A stretch of 64,000 nucleotides of DNA from Globodera rostochiensis (taxonomy: Eukaryota; Nematoda; Chromadorea; Rhabditida; Heteroderidae): contig JAEVLN010000004.1 of assembly GCA_018350325.1 (NCBI GenBank), forward strand, positions 2,666,001 through 2,730,000, read 5' to 3'. Position 1 is the stretch's first letter. Every line of letters starts with the position of its first letter. Below, one piece after another: positions 25,051 through 36,299 of this stretch. The translations under genes were made by a program, and so were the position numbers. The notes below the pieces were generated by a model. That model saw only the letters and a list, made by a program, of their open reading frames with translations, did not search any database and was not told the DNA's origin.

Positions 25051-26105
25051 CCAATCCTCAATAATGTGCAGTACTGCTCCCCCCCCCCCCCCCCCCTCCT
25101 CCTCGTCGACTTCATCTACCGCCGCTGCTGTTGTTGTTTGGTCGACTCAATCAACCGCCAATGGTCATGTGATGGTAGTGACCACACCGGCCCGCCATCC
25201 ATCCCATTCTTATCTCTCTCTAAACACGATGGATGGATTGGGAGGGAGGGTTCCCCCGTCAGCAAAGAAAGCCCGATCTTTATCGTAATAGTCAGTCGTC
25301 TGCTGCTGGTCACACAACGGAGCCCATGCGCCCCAAACGCCGCCGGGCTCCGAACGTTTCAGTCTCGGCCATTTCAGTCTCAGAGAGAAGCGAATTATTC
25401 CCACGTGAACAACAACAACTACAGTACATATGAATTAGATTTATGTTTGGAATATACCAAAGCAAATAAATATTTTTTAATCTGTGAAAAAAAAATTGAT
25501 CTTTGTCTCTCAGTGGTCCGGTAAAAAAAACCTAACACCTAACAAATAAGAGTGGCAAATCTACCTAGGTATCTCAGCTAAAAAAGCCTTTTTGCCCATA
25601 CATATTTTGTTCTACTTCAGCTAATAAAATTCAATTCTTGTAAAGATCATTCAAAGAAAATGTTTTTCCAGGAAATAACGCATTCACGTGTGTTGAGACT
25701 GAGATCGCTAAAACTGAATCGCCCGGGTCCAGGTCCGCCCCCGTCGATGGGAAATGGGAAACCAAAAGTTGGGCATGTCATGTGGGCGATGGGCGGGGGG
25801 GGGGGGGGGTGGGAATGCTGCGATCTTCAAAGACGCTGCTCGTTGATCGTTTATGTATTATCTCCGACCGACCATTTCCATCATTATCACCCCCCCCCCT
25901 CCCCCACCTCTCTCCTAATCACTCCCCGCGGATGCCATGCCGCCGACTCTGGCGACGGGGTGGGGAGGGGGCCGGGGAGGGGAGGGGAGGTTTTATTGTG
26001 TTCACGTGACTTGCACATGCACATGCACATGCGAGGGAGGGGGGGGGGAGGTGGGGCTGGCCTCTGCCTGTCTCTGTTACTGGTCGGCGGGGCGGGCATA
26101 TTGTT

Positions 26106-26117
26106 CCATATAAAAGA
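26106..26117 (+). promoter_or_regulatory. TATA-like element upstream of the PGP gene
   Basis: CCATATAAAAGA lies about 240 bp before the ATG at 26355 on the same strand. It matches a TATA-box consensus. Whether it drives this gene is inference. Confidence 0.4.
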
Positions 26118-26354
26118 TGGGATCCGCTCTTCAAAAATCATTCATACCTTCAAATTTTCCAAAATAGTTTGTGTGTTTGTGCAGCTCATTTCTCCCTCCC
26201 CCATCCAAAATTTTTGCAAATATTGAAAGGAGTACAAAAATCCTAAGGAATTAGAAAACAATGAGCAAAATTTTGAGAATGATTTACTGAATTTTCGTTC
26301 ACAGCTTAATACCTCACAAATTCTTTCTGCAACATTCCAATTAACTCTGACAAA

Positions 26355-27730
26355 ATGCCCGCTTTCACTTTGCCGATGCCGCGCCATCTTGATGCCTCCT
26401 CCTTCCGACAGCATTTGCTCAACAACGTCGACACGTTCATCTTCGACGCCGATGGTTTCTTTTTGAGTTTGGGTTTATGGGGGGTGAGGAGGGCATCAAT
26501 AACTTAAATTGTTTTTGTGGAGTAATGTTTTTAACCGTTCGTTTAGGCGTTCTCTGGCTTGGCGAGCAGTCCATCAGAGGTTCCTCCGATTTTATCGACT
26601 TTTTGGCCGAACACGGAAAGCAAATCATCGTGCTGACCAACAACGCGACCAAATCGCGGGCGGTGTATGCGCGGAAGCTCAGTCAACTCGGCTTCGGACG
26701 CTGTATCACGGAGGTGGGCAATACTTTGGGGGGCGGCTTGGGCAGCGTCCATTCCAAAATAAAAAGTCCATTTGTTTCAGCACAACATTGTGAACCCGGC
26801 CGCCGTTGTGGCGGATCTGCTGCACCGCTCGGGCTTGGGCCACGGCTCTGACAAGAAGGTGTACATGATCGGCGGCCAGGGCGTCAAGGACGAGATGGAC
26901 AAGCTGGACATTGACCACTTCGGGGACGGACTGGACCCGGTTGACGAGCAGCCTGCCTCCAAGGGCTCTGCCTTTCTGTACGAGCTGGAGTTGGAAGAGA
27001 AGATGGAGCGGGTCGGTGCGGTGGTGGTCGGTTACGAGAAGTACTTTAACTATCTGAAGCTGATGAAGGCGGCCAACTACCTGCGGGTGCGTTTATGCAA
27101 ACCAACGAATTATTTTGTATAATTCATTTTGGCTTTCAGAACGAGGACTGCCTTTTCGTGGCCACCAACGAGGACGAGACGTGTCCGGGCCCGAACCCGG
27201 AGACCGTGATTCCCGACGCTGGACCGCTGGTGGCAGCTGTCAGAACCGCCTCAGGCAAACAAAAACTCTTTCATCGCCTAAGGCTTCCAACCGAATAAAT
27301 TTCAGGACGTGACCCGCAGGTGGTGGGCAAGCCGAACACGCCGGCCTTCGACTACATTTGTCGGCGTTGGACGATCGACCCGCGCCGTACGCTGATGGTG
27401 GGCGACCGCCTGAACACCGACGTCAAATTCGGCAACGACCATGGCCTTCGAACGATGCTCGTCCTGTCCGGATGTCACGGGGTGAGACGGACAATTGCAA
27501 AATGTTTTCGAATTCAATGGATGAAAAACCCCAATAATTAAGAGAATGAGGTCTAAACGTTTTCCACTTTTTAGGTTGACGACATTTTGGACAGTCAAAT
27601 GCAGGGCCGAGACGATTTGTTGCCCGACTTCTACGCGAACAGCTTGGGCTCGTTGATGCTGCAGGTGCATGGATGTGCCAACAAGAAGGCCGCCACCGAC
27701 ACGTGCAATCGGGCTGCCGCCTTTGTGTGA
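26355..27730 (+). CDS. Phosphoglycolate phosphatase / 4-nitrophenylphosphatase (HAD superfamily)
   Basis: HAD-type phosphatase that hydrolyses 2-phosphoglycolate, or other small phosphoesters, in the cytosol by an aspartyl-phosphate intermediate. Six exons: 26355-26454, 26547-26713, 26781-27086, 27140-27254, 27306-27481 and 27575-27730; the frame closes at 339 residues. Motif I is FIFDADGVLWLG (nucleophile and acid Asp), motif II is IIVLTNNATKSR, and the C2-type cap includes VGAVVVGYEKYFNYLKL. Lys in VVGKPN and MVGDRLNTDV supply motifs III and IV. Length and all catalytic residues fit PGP. The fourth intron appears to use a GC donor (TCAG then GCAAAC at 27255); no GT donor gives the conserved frame. 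It converges on the DB-module gene. Assignment is firm, substrate preference is not. Confidence 0.93.
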
Positions 27731-28440
27731 GGCGCTTGAAGAAATTTAAGGAAAAGCCTTTCCGATAAAATGTTTTTGTAATTTTCCTGTCGAACGATGT
27801 GTTCTCTGGGATATGCCCGCCTTTTCTAACCTTGGAGGCATCCTCCAGCCCTTCTAATCTCAAAGAATCAAAACATTTTCATTTTTGTATAATTCGAAGT
27901 ACAAATAAAGATTTTCGTTTTATGGAGACTATTAAAGTTTGTTTTATATGCTTCACTTTTATTCACCTCATTGGACAATTAAAAAAAGTAAAATTTTCTC
28001 GACATTTCCTTCCGTTTTTTGGTTACGGACCTCCCCAAATGCTTAATTATCTCGAGAATGGGTGAAAAAAAGAGCCAACCTCCCATCGTTTACAGACCAA
28101 AATAGCTTTTTACCTATTAAACTAAACAGTGCAATTCTTTGGGAGACATTTTAAGAAACAGAAAATTAAATTTCCAATAATAAATCGAATTGACTTTGGT
28201 CTTCCAATTTTAAATGTTTGGTGAAATTATAAAGGCACAGATATTTTTCTGGTAAAATTAATCCATTATCACCATGAGAATTAATAAATCATTCAACAAA
28301 TTGTAAATGTAGTAAAATTGCTAAAAATGATTTGTACAATTGAAGGGTGTGCCGGGGGGGGGGGCGGGTATTTGGGCCACAGCCCCCCACCCCCGGAATC
28401 AAATTTAACCCCTAAGGTTTGAAATTCTTTAAGAAAAATG
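27731..28440. other. Intergenic region between convergent PGP and DB genes
   Basis: AT-rich sequence with several AATAAA-like signals soon after 27730. Its right end includes the left part of a MITE-like element starting at about 28344. No gene seen. Confidence 0.5.
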
Positions 28441-28497
28441 CTATAAAAAGCAATCGACTTTTTCAATTTGCTCACCCCCCCCCAGGGCACGCCCTTG
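28344..28497. mobile_element. MITE-like element at the 3' end of the DB-module gene
   Basis: AAGGGTGTGCCGGGGG near 28344 is mirrored by CCCCCAGGGCACGCCCTT ending at 28497. Flanks are similar (TACAATTG and GCAAATTG) but not an exact 8-bp duplication. The ends resemble hAT-type CARGGGCGTG termini. The interior has no coding capacity. Confidence 0.55.
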
Positions 28498-31400
28498 CAA
28501 ATTGGAGTTGTCGTTGTTGAACTCGTCAGGATCAGCTCCCAAATCTGCTCCGTCAAATCAAAGCAACGAAAAAACAATAGCGGAAAATTAATAAGAAAAA
28601 CGAACAATTATCGCATTTAAATGTTTCTAAAAGGTGCCGAACCCTCTCAAACAAATTGGCACTGATTAGGGGCATAATGTGTGGCATTATCGGCAAGGCA
28701 CGAAATACCCACCGATTAAATGTATATTATTGAGACTTTTTGTATAATTAATCGCCAGATAAAAATCTTCAAAATTTTTTGCTGTCATGCGCCGTCAATT
28801 TGTCCCGGAAACAGTTTTTGATCTGTCAATATTAAAAAATGTTTTTATTTAAGTCAATTATTAAGCATCCATAAAATCTATTTAATTAATTAATTTACCT
28901 CATTCAAAACTGCCCAGCCTTAAATAAAATGCAAAATTATCTTTAAAATGCTAAAATTAAATGTAAATAAATTGCAAATCTTTCATTTCCATGCAATTAA
29001 TGTCCAATTTCAAAAACAATCCCTCTACAAAAGGGGGCAAACACTCACATGGTAAATAGCTGGCATCGGCCTGTACCCGCGGCGCCTCCGGGCTCAAATT
29101 ACAGAATGCCAAACCTGGAGTTTTGCCAAATTTTATTTAAAAATATTTAAAATAAACACACATTTATTGCCGGCGGCAGTCCGCTGCACGCGTTTCGCCT
29201 TGCAGCATTCCTTCATTTTGTACGGCATTCGATTTAAATAAGCCAGAGAATGCAGCAGGCGGGCGGGGGCAGGCCCCCCGCAATTTTCATCCCCGTTCCC
29301 CGAATCACTCGTCCCCGACAAATCCGGGGACCAATCAATCAATGCCAACCTTACCGAATGATCCGAATCCTGTGCCGCGCATGTGAACAGCTCCAGACCT
29401 ATGTCGAACAGAATTAGTGAATTACTTGCCAATTTGGCATTTTGTGCCACTTGCCATATTCGGACGGGCATTTGTCTGTGTTTAGGAACAGCGCGGTCAA
29501 AGTCTTCTTGTTCAACACCTCGAAGTTCTGCAATTACAAAGAATTTGAAGCAAATAGAAAAAATCCATGAAGTTGAATTAATCTGATTTAAGTTTTTTTT
29601 TGAAAATTCAAATAGTAAAACACGCACACATCGGCTTTCGCAAATCTTTGGCACTCTCTTGGCACGGCAACAGTGCAAAAAGCTTTCGTTCGGAGTCTTA
29701 ATTAATTAATTGGTTAGCTTCAAAGTTTTATGGCATATTTTTTCGACTTACTTTTTGACTTGGCGTTGTTGCCGTTGTGGTGGTTAAAAGTCGCGCAGGT
29801 GCCGGCGTTGTTGTTGCTGCAGTTTCTGTGCTTATTGTGGGCACTGTTGTTGAGAGAAGCGTGCCAAATTTGGAGGGCTCTTCCGATGGAATTGCATCGC
29901 TCTGAAAAACATTTTTTTTTAATATTTTAAATTATTTTTTGCTTTTTTATTTAATTCTCACAGCGACGCCGTCCCGGGGAGTCGAAAGGCCTTTGTGCCG
30001 CAAATGTTCGGCAATTCGCGCCTTTTCCACCTAAAAATTAGGAAACCTTTTAAATCATCGGAAATTTCTGCCGAATTGAAAATTGGGTAATTTTGTTTTG
30101 TCCGATTATTTTAAGATTTTCTAATTTTTTAAAAAATTTATAAATAATTTTATTAGCTTTTCAAAAATTTGAATTGCCCATTTTTCCATTTGCTTATTTG
30201 TCTAAAAAAACATCAGGCAAAAAACGCGAAGGCGGCGGTGGCGGTGGCAAGTCAAATTCTTTTGCAATTGTCGGCGATGGTTGTTTTGCAGGTACAGCTT
30301 GCTGTTGATGCTTAGGCACCGCTGGAGGAGGCGCCTGAGGTGCAGGTCGTCTCGTCACAAACCTCGCCTATAAACGAACAAAATTTGGCGAATTTTTAAT
30401 TAAAAACAAATCTTCCAAAATGTTTTGGACAGAATTAATTTTAAATTAAATTGCCTTTGAATTCCCTTTCCGCTCATTAATTTTTAGTTGTGTATCAAAT
30501 TTATAAATGCCGTTTCAACAGCTCATCAAAACTTTTGGCATTACGGATGCCGTCGTTGCCGCCGTCGTTAGCAACAAAATCTTTCTCTGCTGAACATTTC
30601 CATTGGTGCCAAATTTGTTTCCGTTGCTGTTACCGGCCACCGCCGTGTTTGGCGGCAGTCGTACGGCAGGGATAATGCGCCGCAGAATGTTGTTCAACGC
30701 TGCTCGTTGTGCTGCAGACGCGGAGCCAGCTCCAGTTGGTTGTGCTGCGGAAACTGCTCCTGTTGGTTGTGCTGCAGAAACTGCTCCAGTTGATTGTGCT
30801 GCGGAAACTGCTCCAGTTGGTTGTGCTGCAGGCCCAGCTCCTGTTGGTTGTGCCGGGAGCCCAGCTCCTGTTGGTTGTGCTGCAGGCCCAGCTCCTGTTG
30901 GTTGTGCCGGGAGCCCAGCTCCTGTTGGTTGTGCTGCAGGCCCAGCTCCTGTTGGTTGTGCCGGGAGCCCAGCTCCCGTTGGTTGAACCGTGCCCGTCGC
31001 CGCGGAGCTCTGCTATTTATGGGAATAAATTACTGAATTTTATTTTGTTAGCATTTCATGATTGGGGGGGGGGAGTGGGTCAGTGAACCAAAAGTACTTG
31101 TTGTTGTCGTTGTTGGTGGGTGAAGATGGCATTGTTCACGCTGCCGCCGCCGCTACCATTTGGCGTCTTACGACTGCCGTCATTTTGCTGTTGCTGCTGT
31201 TGTGGGTGTTGTCCGACAGCTACAATTTTTTTTACGAATTGAATTCAAAATTTGTTGAAATTTTCATTTGCTCGTTGACTGAATATCTCGATTATGACTA
31301 ATTAGGTAGAACTCACTTTGCACGTGTTGGATGATCGGTGGCTTGTACAGCTCCGGCAACTCCTCCTGAAACTCTGGCGAACTGCTGCTGGCCGCCGCCA

Positions 31401-31773
31401 AATCAGCGCCCAACGGACTGAACTGTTCCTGCCAGTAGGGGATCACCGCCTGCTGCTGTTGCTGATTGTCGTTGTTGCCGTTACGAATTGGAGGATAATG
31501 TTGCTGAAAGTGATGGTGGTGGTGGTGTGGGTGATGATGATCGTCTTCATCATGATGAACAGGGGGAGGATGATGATCATCCACGTGATGATGGTGATGG
31601 TTGTTGTTGTTGACCCATGGTTGTTGAACAACTTGTTGCTGTTGCTGCCATGGAACCCATGAGGCGGTTTGTTGTGGAAGCCATTGCTGTTGTTGGCCAA
31701 AAAATTGTGGAAATTGGCATTTGGCCAACCGAATCAAAATGCTGGTCAGCAAAGTGGACGACAGAGAGAACAT
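28441..31773 (-). CDS. Secreted low-complexity protein with C-terminal nematode DB module
   Basis: Exon chain, all in phase: 31773-31317 (Gln/His/Asn-rich), 31219-31098 (Gln-rich), 31012-30545 (about ten copies of a 9-residue AQPTGAG-type repeat, then NNILRRIIPAVRLPP), 30367-30212 (Pro-rich), 30030-29962, 29901-29752 (Thr/Ala-rich), 29696-29622, 29527-29426, then smaller exons near 29385-29355, 29210-29165, 29115-29055 and 28535 to the stop at 28441. The last six form a DB module (LHCCRAKRVPKICESRC, DKCPSEY, LFTCAAQDSDHS, ECCKAK, CLAFCNLSPEAP), a cysteine-rich extracellular domain found in nematodes. The final cysteine pair of the family is missing. The 5' end is uncertain: translation may start at 31773 or from an upstream signal-peptide exon at 32322 (MMKRLYALLLLLLLDPLP). 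The last codons lie inside a MITE-like element. Role unknown. Confidence 0.75.
30715..30990. repeat. 27-bp exonic repeat in the DB-module gene
   Basis: On the minus strand a 27-bp unit encodes variants of AQPTGAGLP and AQPTGAVSA about ten times. Period is exactly nine codons, with copies alternating in pairs (54-bp higher-order unit). Both strands remain open. Confidence 0.88.
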
Positions 31774-32322
31774 TTGCTGAAATGGTTTCAGAACTTGGAC
31801 ATGATGACTTATTAACCCAGAAATCCGGCTCCTTCCTGCCCATTCTTCGCCCATCAGTTATAGGCTTTTTGTCAAATTTTCGGGCATTATAATCAAAAAC
31901 ACTGATCGGCTTTTCAGATGGACGAATTGATGCTAATGCGATGGACAGAGGTGGGCACACCCCGCGCTGGTTGCGACAGCCCGGCCGCCGGCTGGCTGCT
32001 GGTTGACTTTCGATTGCGCAGTCGCCGGGCACAACAGCAGCAAAAAAGCAGGTTGGAGGAGGCTTGCTGACAGCCGAGACGAAGCAGCAGCAACAGCAAA
32101 AGCTGGTCGGAATGGAGGGCTGGCCGATCACCCGCGCTGATCATTGCCCCTCACAGCCAAACAGCCCCCTACCCCCCCCCTACCCCCCCCTACCCCCCGC
32201 CGAACAGCCCGTGGGCGGAAAGTCCAATCAAAAAGTCCGATCAATCGGTCGGTTGGCTGCTGGCGGGTGGGCAATGGGTCCAGCAGCAACAACAGCAGCA
32301 GTGCATAAAGCCTCTTCATCAT
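31774..32322 (-). other. Candidate 5' exon region of the DB-module gene
   Basis: An ATG at 32322 on the minus strand begins a strong signal-peptide-like sequence (MKRLYALLLLLLLDPLP). An acceptor-like CCATTTCAG near 31776 would join into the Gln-rich exon. The exact donor was not resolved, so this is offered as the likely, not proven, N-terminus. Confidence 0.4.
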
Positions 32323-34808
32323 CCAAATTTGGGGAAATTCGGATGATGAAGCGCCTTAATTGGTGTCCACCGCACTCAGGTGGGTGAAGGCGGTGGGATC
32401 GCCGGAGGCTATTTTTTTGTGAGACTGCTAAACACAAATCACATCACACCAGCAGCCGAGCCGAGCCATAACCGTGGCGGGAAAACCTGTCCTGGACGAG
32501 ACGAAAAGTGTCCAAAATGTCTTTTGGATATTGGAAAAAATTGAATTTCCGATAAAATCGAAAAACGAGAAGATTGGCGCTGCTGGCACTTTGTTTTGAA
32601 TCACTTTTTGATAAATTGACATAAATGGTTTGGGAGGAACTCAATTATGATCAGCCATATCGTCATTTCTAGGCAATTCGTGCTAATTCAAATCCGAATT
32701 TAGATTCTAATTTTTTGCAGACTTTGCTTTCAACGCGGAATGGATTTAGGTGCATAGCTATATGGAATCCATTGCATTATGATCCATTCTTGATTAAGTT
32801 AGCTCCCATTATCCAAAGGGACGTCCATTTGCATTTCATTCAATTAAAATTTATTGTATTTTCAACTTCAAATTAATTATTTCAATTTTTACGATAAGCA
32901 ACTTTAAGTGATTTTACGCGCCACAAAATGACAGCGGCGTGCCCAAAACTTTTCACGTTTCATTCAAATTTTTCCATTAATTATTTGTTGAAAAAACCGG
33001 TTCAATTTAACCACTTCATTTGCGGGTGCATTTAATGGAAATTTCGCATTAGCAAATCCAATTTGGCGCCGCTTCGAAGGTCATCCCATCGCCGCCAACG
33101 CTCGGCAAATGCGCCGCATTTTTGCGCTTTTCGCCGACAAATGTCTGGGAATTCGTGCAAAGACGCGAATTGCATTGGCATTTTGTGGATAATTAATCAC
33201 TTCTAATAGGGAATGCTTTGTCTGTGTCGGATTCCGGACATCCGCATACCGAAACTTGGGATGGATGCTTTATCCGTCCGGATTCCGGACATCCGCATAC
33301 CGAAACTTGGGATGGATGCTTTATCCGACCGGATTCCGGACATCCGCATACCAAAACTTGGGATGGATGCTTTATCCGTCCGGATTCCGGACATCCGCAT
33401 ACCAAAACTTGGGATGGATGCTTTATCCGTCCGGATTCCGGACATCCGCATACCAAAACTTGGGAGGGGATGCTTTATCCGTCCGGATTCCGGACATCCG
33501 CATACCGAGACTTGGGAGGGGATGCTTTATCCGTCCGGATTCCGGACATCCGCATACCGAGACTTGGGAGGGGATGCTTTATCCGTCTGGAATCCGGACA
33601 GCTTTATCCGTCCAGATTCCGGACAGCTTTATCCGTCCAGATTCCGGACAGTTTTATCCGTCCAGATTCCGGAGGTTCCAACATCCATCGTATCGTTCCG
33701 GAATCCGGACAGCGCCGTTCTTACCCAACCCTGGTCAAATGTAACACTTTTGGCAAACCAAACTTCGTATTTTCACATTTCCATATTTTAGGTGTTAAAC
33801 GGCGTTCGGAAAACATCGAATTGTATTAAAGCTCATTTCAATTCGTTCAAATTCACCGATTTGACCACCCAATATTCGAGCAGAATTCTTCCCCCCCCCC
33901 CTCCCACCCGCCGCCGTTTCAAATTCACAAAAATATTTTTGCGATAAATTGCTGGTGCCCTTTCTTCAATCAATCAATTGCTTCATTTATTATACGCAAA
34001 AAGTGATGCTGCTCGACGACGACGACGACGACGACGACGATCATTAGCTGTGGTGCACCGCACATAAAGCTTAAATACAAGGGATACGTTTCGCCCCGAT
34101 TAACCCAAATAATAGCCCCCCGGGGGCGGTGCGCGTGTGGTGATTTCAGCGCCACAACAATTTGCGCTCATTTGTTTAGCCGAATGTGGACTTTGGTTAA
34201 CATTTAAACGCACAAAAAGTGATTGGTTTTGGCAATTCTAAGCGATTGGAAATCTCAGAAAGATTGTCTACCTCCGCTGAACGCTAAATTCAAAAAGATC
34301 GACTTGCTTTTGACATTGGAATTTAAACTCTTAAATATGCAAAGTTTCCAAACAGTCTGATCAATTGAGTTAAAATGAAAGCCTGGGCGCTGAAATGACT
34401 GGCGCTGAAATGAAACTGCACCGCCCGATAGCTTTGGGGGGGGGGAAGGGGGGGGAATGATCTTGAGGGGGGGGGGGGGGGGGTAATTATTTGGTATGAT
34501 TTATGGGGAGGAGTCGACAGAATGGAAAGTGCGGGAGGGCGAGAGGTATAATTAATGAGAAGGATCCTCCCCGCTGATTTGATCAGCGAGCGGTTCGAGA
34601 GTCTTGAAACTGTGTGGTGGACATGCCCCCCCCCCCAACAGCGCGTCCATCTCCCGCCCAAATGCGCTAATTATTCTGCAAAAATTGCACCAAAAAATTT
34701 TGTAAAAGCAATGAATCGCTTTGCCACAAAAATTGAAAAATATTTTTAAATTTGTTAAACTCATAAAAATCCTCGCAATTTAATTAATTTTAAAAATATT
34801 TAAAAGAA
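32323..34808. other. Intergenic region with 51-bp satellite
   Basis: Region between the divergent DB and PAN genes. It holds the 33225-33690 satellite, a (GAC)n microsatellite at 34016-34039 and G runs at 34437-34482. The long open frames here are products of the satellite. Confidence 0.6.
33225..33690. repeat. 51-bp tandem repeat degrading to 28-bp units
   Basis: Unit ATGGATGCTTTATCCGTCCG followed by GATTCCGGACATCCGCATAC and CGAAACTTGGG, period 51, about 7-8 copies from 33225. It is followed by three shortened copies (GCTTTATCCGTCCAGATTCC-type). The unit is rich in TCCGGA and CCGGATTCCGG palindromes. All three plus frames are open through the array. Confidence 0.92.
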
Positions 34809-35983
34809 ATGGGCAACAAATTAATTCTTTTTTTGATCGGAGCCTTCTCAGTAATAGCAATAGCAACTGTTTGTGGCCTGACAATACCGGGTAAATTAAA
34901 TGTTTTTAAATTTATTTTTTATCAAATAAAATGCTTAAGCTCAACATTTTGGGGCGCCGTGCCAGCTTTGCGAGTGGGCAAAAATTAAATAAATATTAAT
35001 TAATTAATTAATTAATTAATGGACAATTTGTGACAGATGCTTCGTCACTTACACGGACAGAGATGTAAACCAATTCACGCAGCCATACCAAGTGCTGAAC
35101 GCGTCGTTCGCCTACGAAGTTTGTGTTAAAATAAATCATTTAAATATATTTAAATAAAATAATTGTTTTTCCAATTTTAATTTATGAATTTCAGGCCACT
35201 GAGGTAAGCGCGACTTGTCAAATAAATGGACGGGAAATTGGTTAAATTGGTAGCTATAAACAATAAATTCCATGTGTAAGTTTTAATTAATATTTTAAGA
35301 ATTTGTGCAATTTTAATCATTTTGAAATGAATTCGCGCAATGTTTATTCATTTAATTATGCCCATTATGCCATTTATTCATTAATTATGCAGGACCGGTG
35401 TTTGGCACATTGTATGAACGAAGAACAGTGCCGTCTGGTCGTCTATGGCTATGTGGTAATTTGTACTACAAAAATTGGCATTTTTATTATGAAAAATAAC
35501 TCAGAAATAATTCAGGGCGGGCGTGATGTGTTCGCATGCGAATTTTATCGCGGTAAAATAATAATAAGAAAAATATTTAATTTAAAAAATGGAAATATTG
35601 GCATCTTTTAACATTTTTTACAAATTTGGTTCATAATTTAAACAAATTTGTCAGAATCGGCCGTTCGAATGCCGCTGTACACGCCGTTCACAAACATTTA
35701 CATAAAACGGACTTCGGAGTGCAAAAAGAAAGGTTTTTGTGACATTTTCGAGGCTAAATTCAAATTTTTTAAAATTGGCACAAAACTTAAAGCACTTGGC
35801 TACGAGGCGTTGGAAACGGCAGACGCCGACGCGCGGACATCGCAGCGGAAAATGGTGAGATTAATTAGGCAAAATTTGATTTATAAATAGAAAATAATTA
35901 TGTAATTAATTAACTAATTAATTGTCTCTTTGCAGCGATACCTCCGACTGTACCAAAAATTCAACTTTTTCGGCTTTGGATAA
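34809..35983 (+). CDS. Secreted PAN/apple-domain protein
   Basis: Small secreted protein. Exon 1 (34809-34890) encodes a clear signal peptide (LILFLIGAFSVIAIATVCG). Exon 2 (35037-35118) begins the domain with CFVTYTDRDVNQF. A 9-nt exon (35195-35203, Ala-Thr-Glu) follows, then exons 35393-35455 (DRCLAHCMNEEQCRLVVYGY), 35516-35552, 35655-35732 (TNIYIKRTSEC), 35793-35854 and 35936-35983. The C..C...C...Y...C spacing is that of the PAN/apple fold, which binds proteins or carbohydrates outside the cell. One problem remains: exon 1 ends in phase 1, whereas the coding frame of exon 2 needs phase 2, so an undetected small exon, another start or a base error lies between 34890 and 35037. The 3' end converges on the cathepsin A gene. 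No catalytic domain. Confidence 0.7.
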
Positions 35984-36299
35984 ACACTTTTTTTATTTGC
36001 CTATTAAACAAACGTCGGCCGATGACCAATCAAACAATTCCCCCAAATTTGCCTTATTTTTTATTTGATAAATAAATTATTAAATGTCAATAATAATTGA
36101 TTAGCCGACCCACACATTTTATACCATTCCATAACCCTTAATGAGGTCAATTTAAGTGCCAAACAGGATAGGATTAATTTTGGAGGTTTCAGTTTATGTC
36201 CGGTCCAATGAATACCTAAATAAAATAACAAAGTTTATTTTCTTTATGCTAATAACAAAAACGACACAACAAATTGTCTTTTTAAATATATTGGGCAAT
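35984..36299. terminator. Shared 3' region of convergent PAN and cathepsin A genes
   Basis: The 316 bp between stop codons contain AATAAA-type signals for both strands (for example GATAAATAAATT near 36068 on + and TTTATT elements near 36200-36240 for -). No other feature is seen. Confidence 0.45.

Larger units (their letters stand above)
19094..26354. other. Gene-poor repeat-rich interval
   Basis: About 7.3 kb without a convincing gene. It holds a 43-bp satellite (19970-20135), a C run of over 20 bases at 20864-20884, GGTCTCGG/CCGGTC-rich sequence at 21050-21240, a hAT-type MITE (21884-21983), a TTAGGC-rich inverted-repeat element (22268-22472), a 48-bp satellite (24800-25050) and further G/C runs. 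One possible coding exon (22888-23016) is noted separately. Confidence 0.6.

Noticed and set aside
24786..25115. Cysteine-containing repeat protein on the minus strand (RELVCCREC units)
   Set aside because: Antisense of the 48-bp satellite; no signal peptide, start context or splice sites.
24700..25524. 274-codon plus-strand open frame
   Set aside because: It is produced by the 48-bp CT-rich satellite and a C run; composition changes with the repeat and no domain or splice structure is visible.
29133..29678. 181-codon continuous minus-strand frame across the DB-module exons
   Set aside because: It runs through introns in the wrong frame in its middle part; the spliced frame recovers the cysteine pattern of the DB module instead.
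33213..33829. Three overlapping long plus-strand frames with DSGHPHTETW-type repeats
   Set aside because: All three frames of the same 51-bp satellite are open, which indicates absence of stop codons in the unit rather than a real protein.
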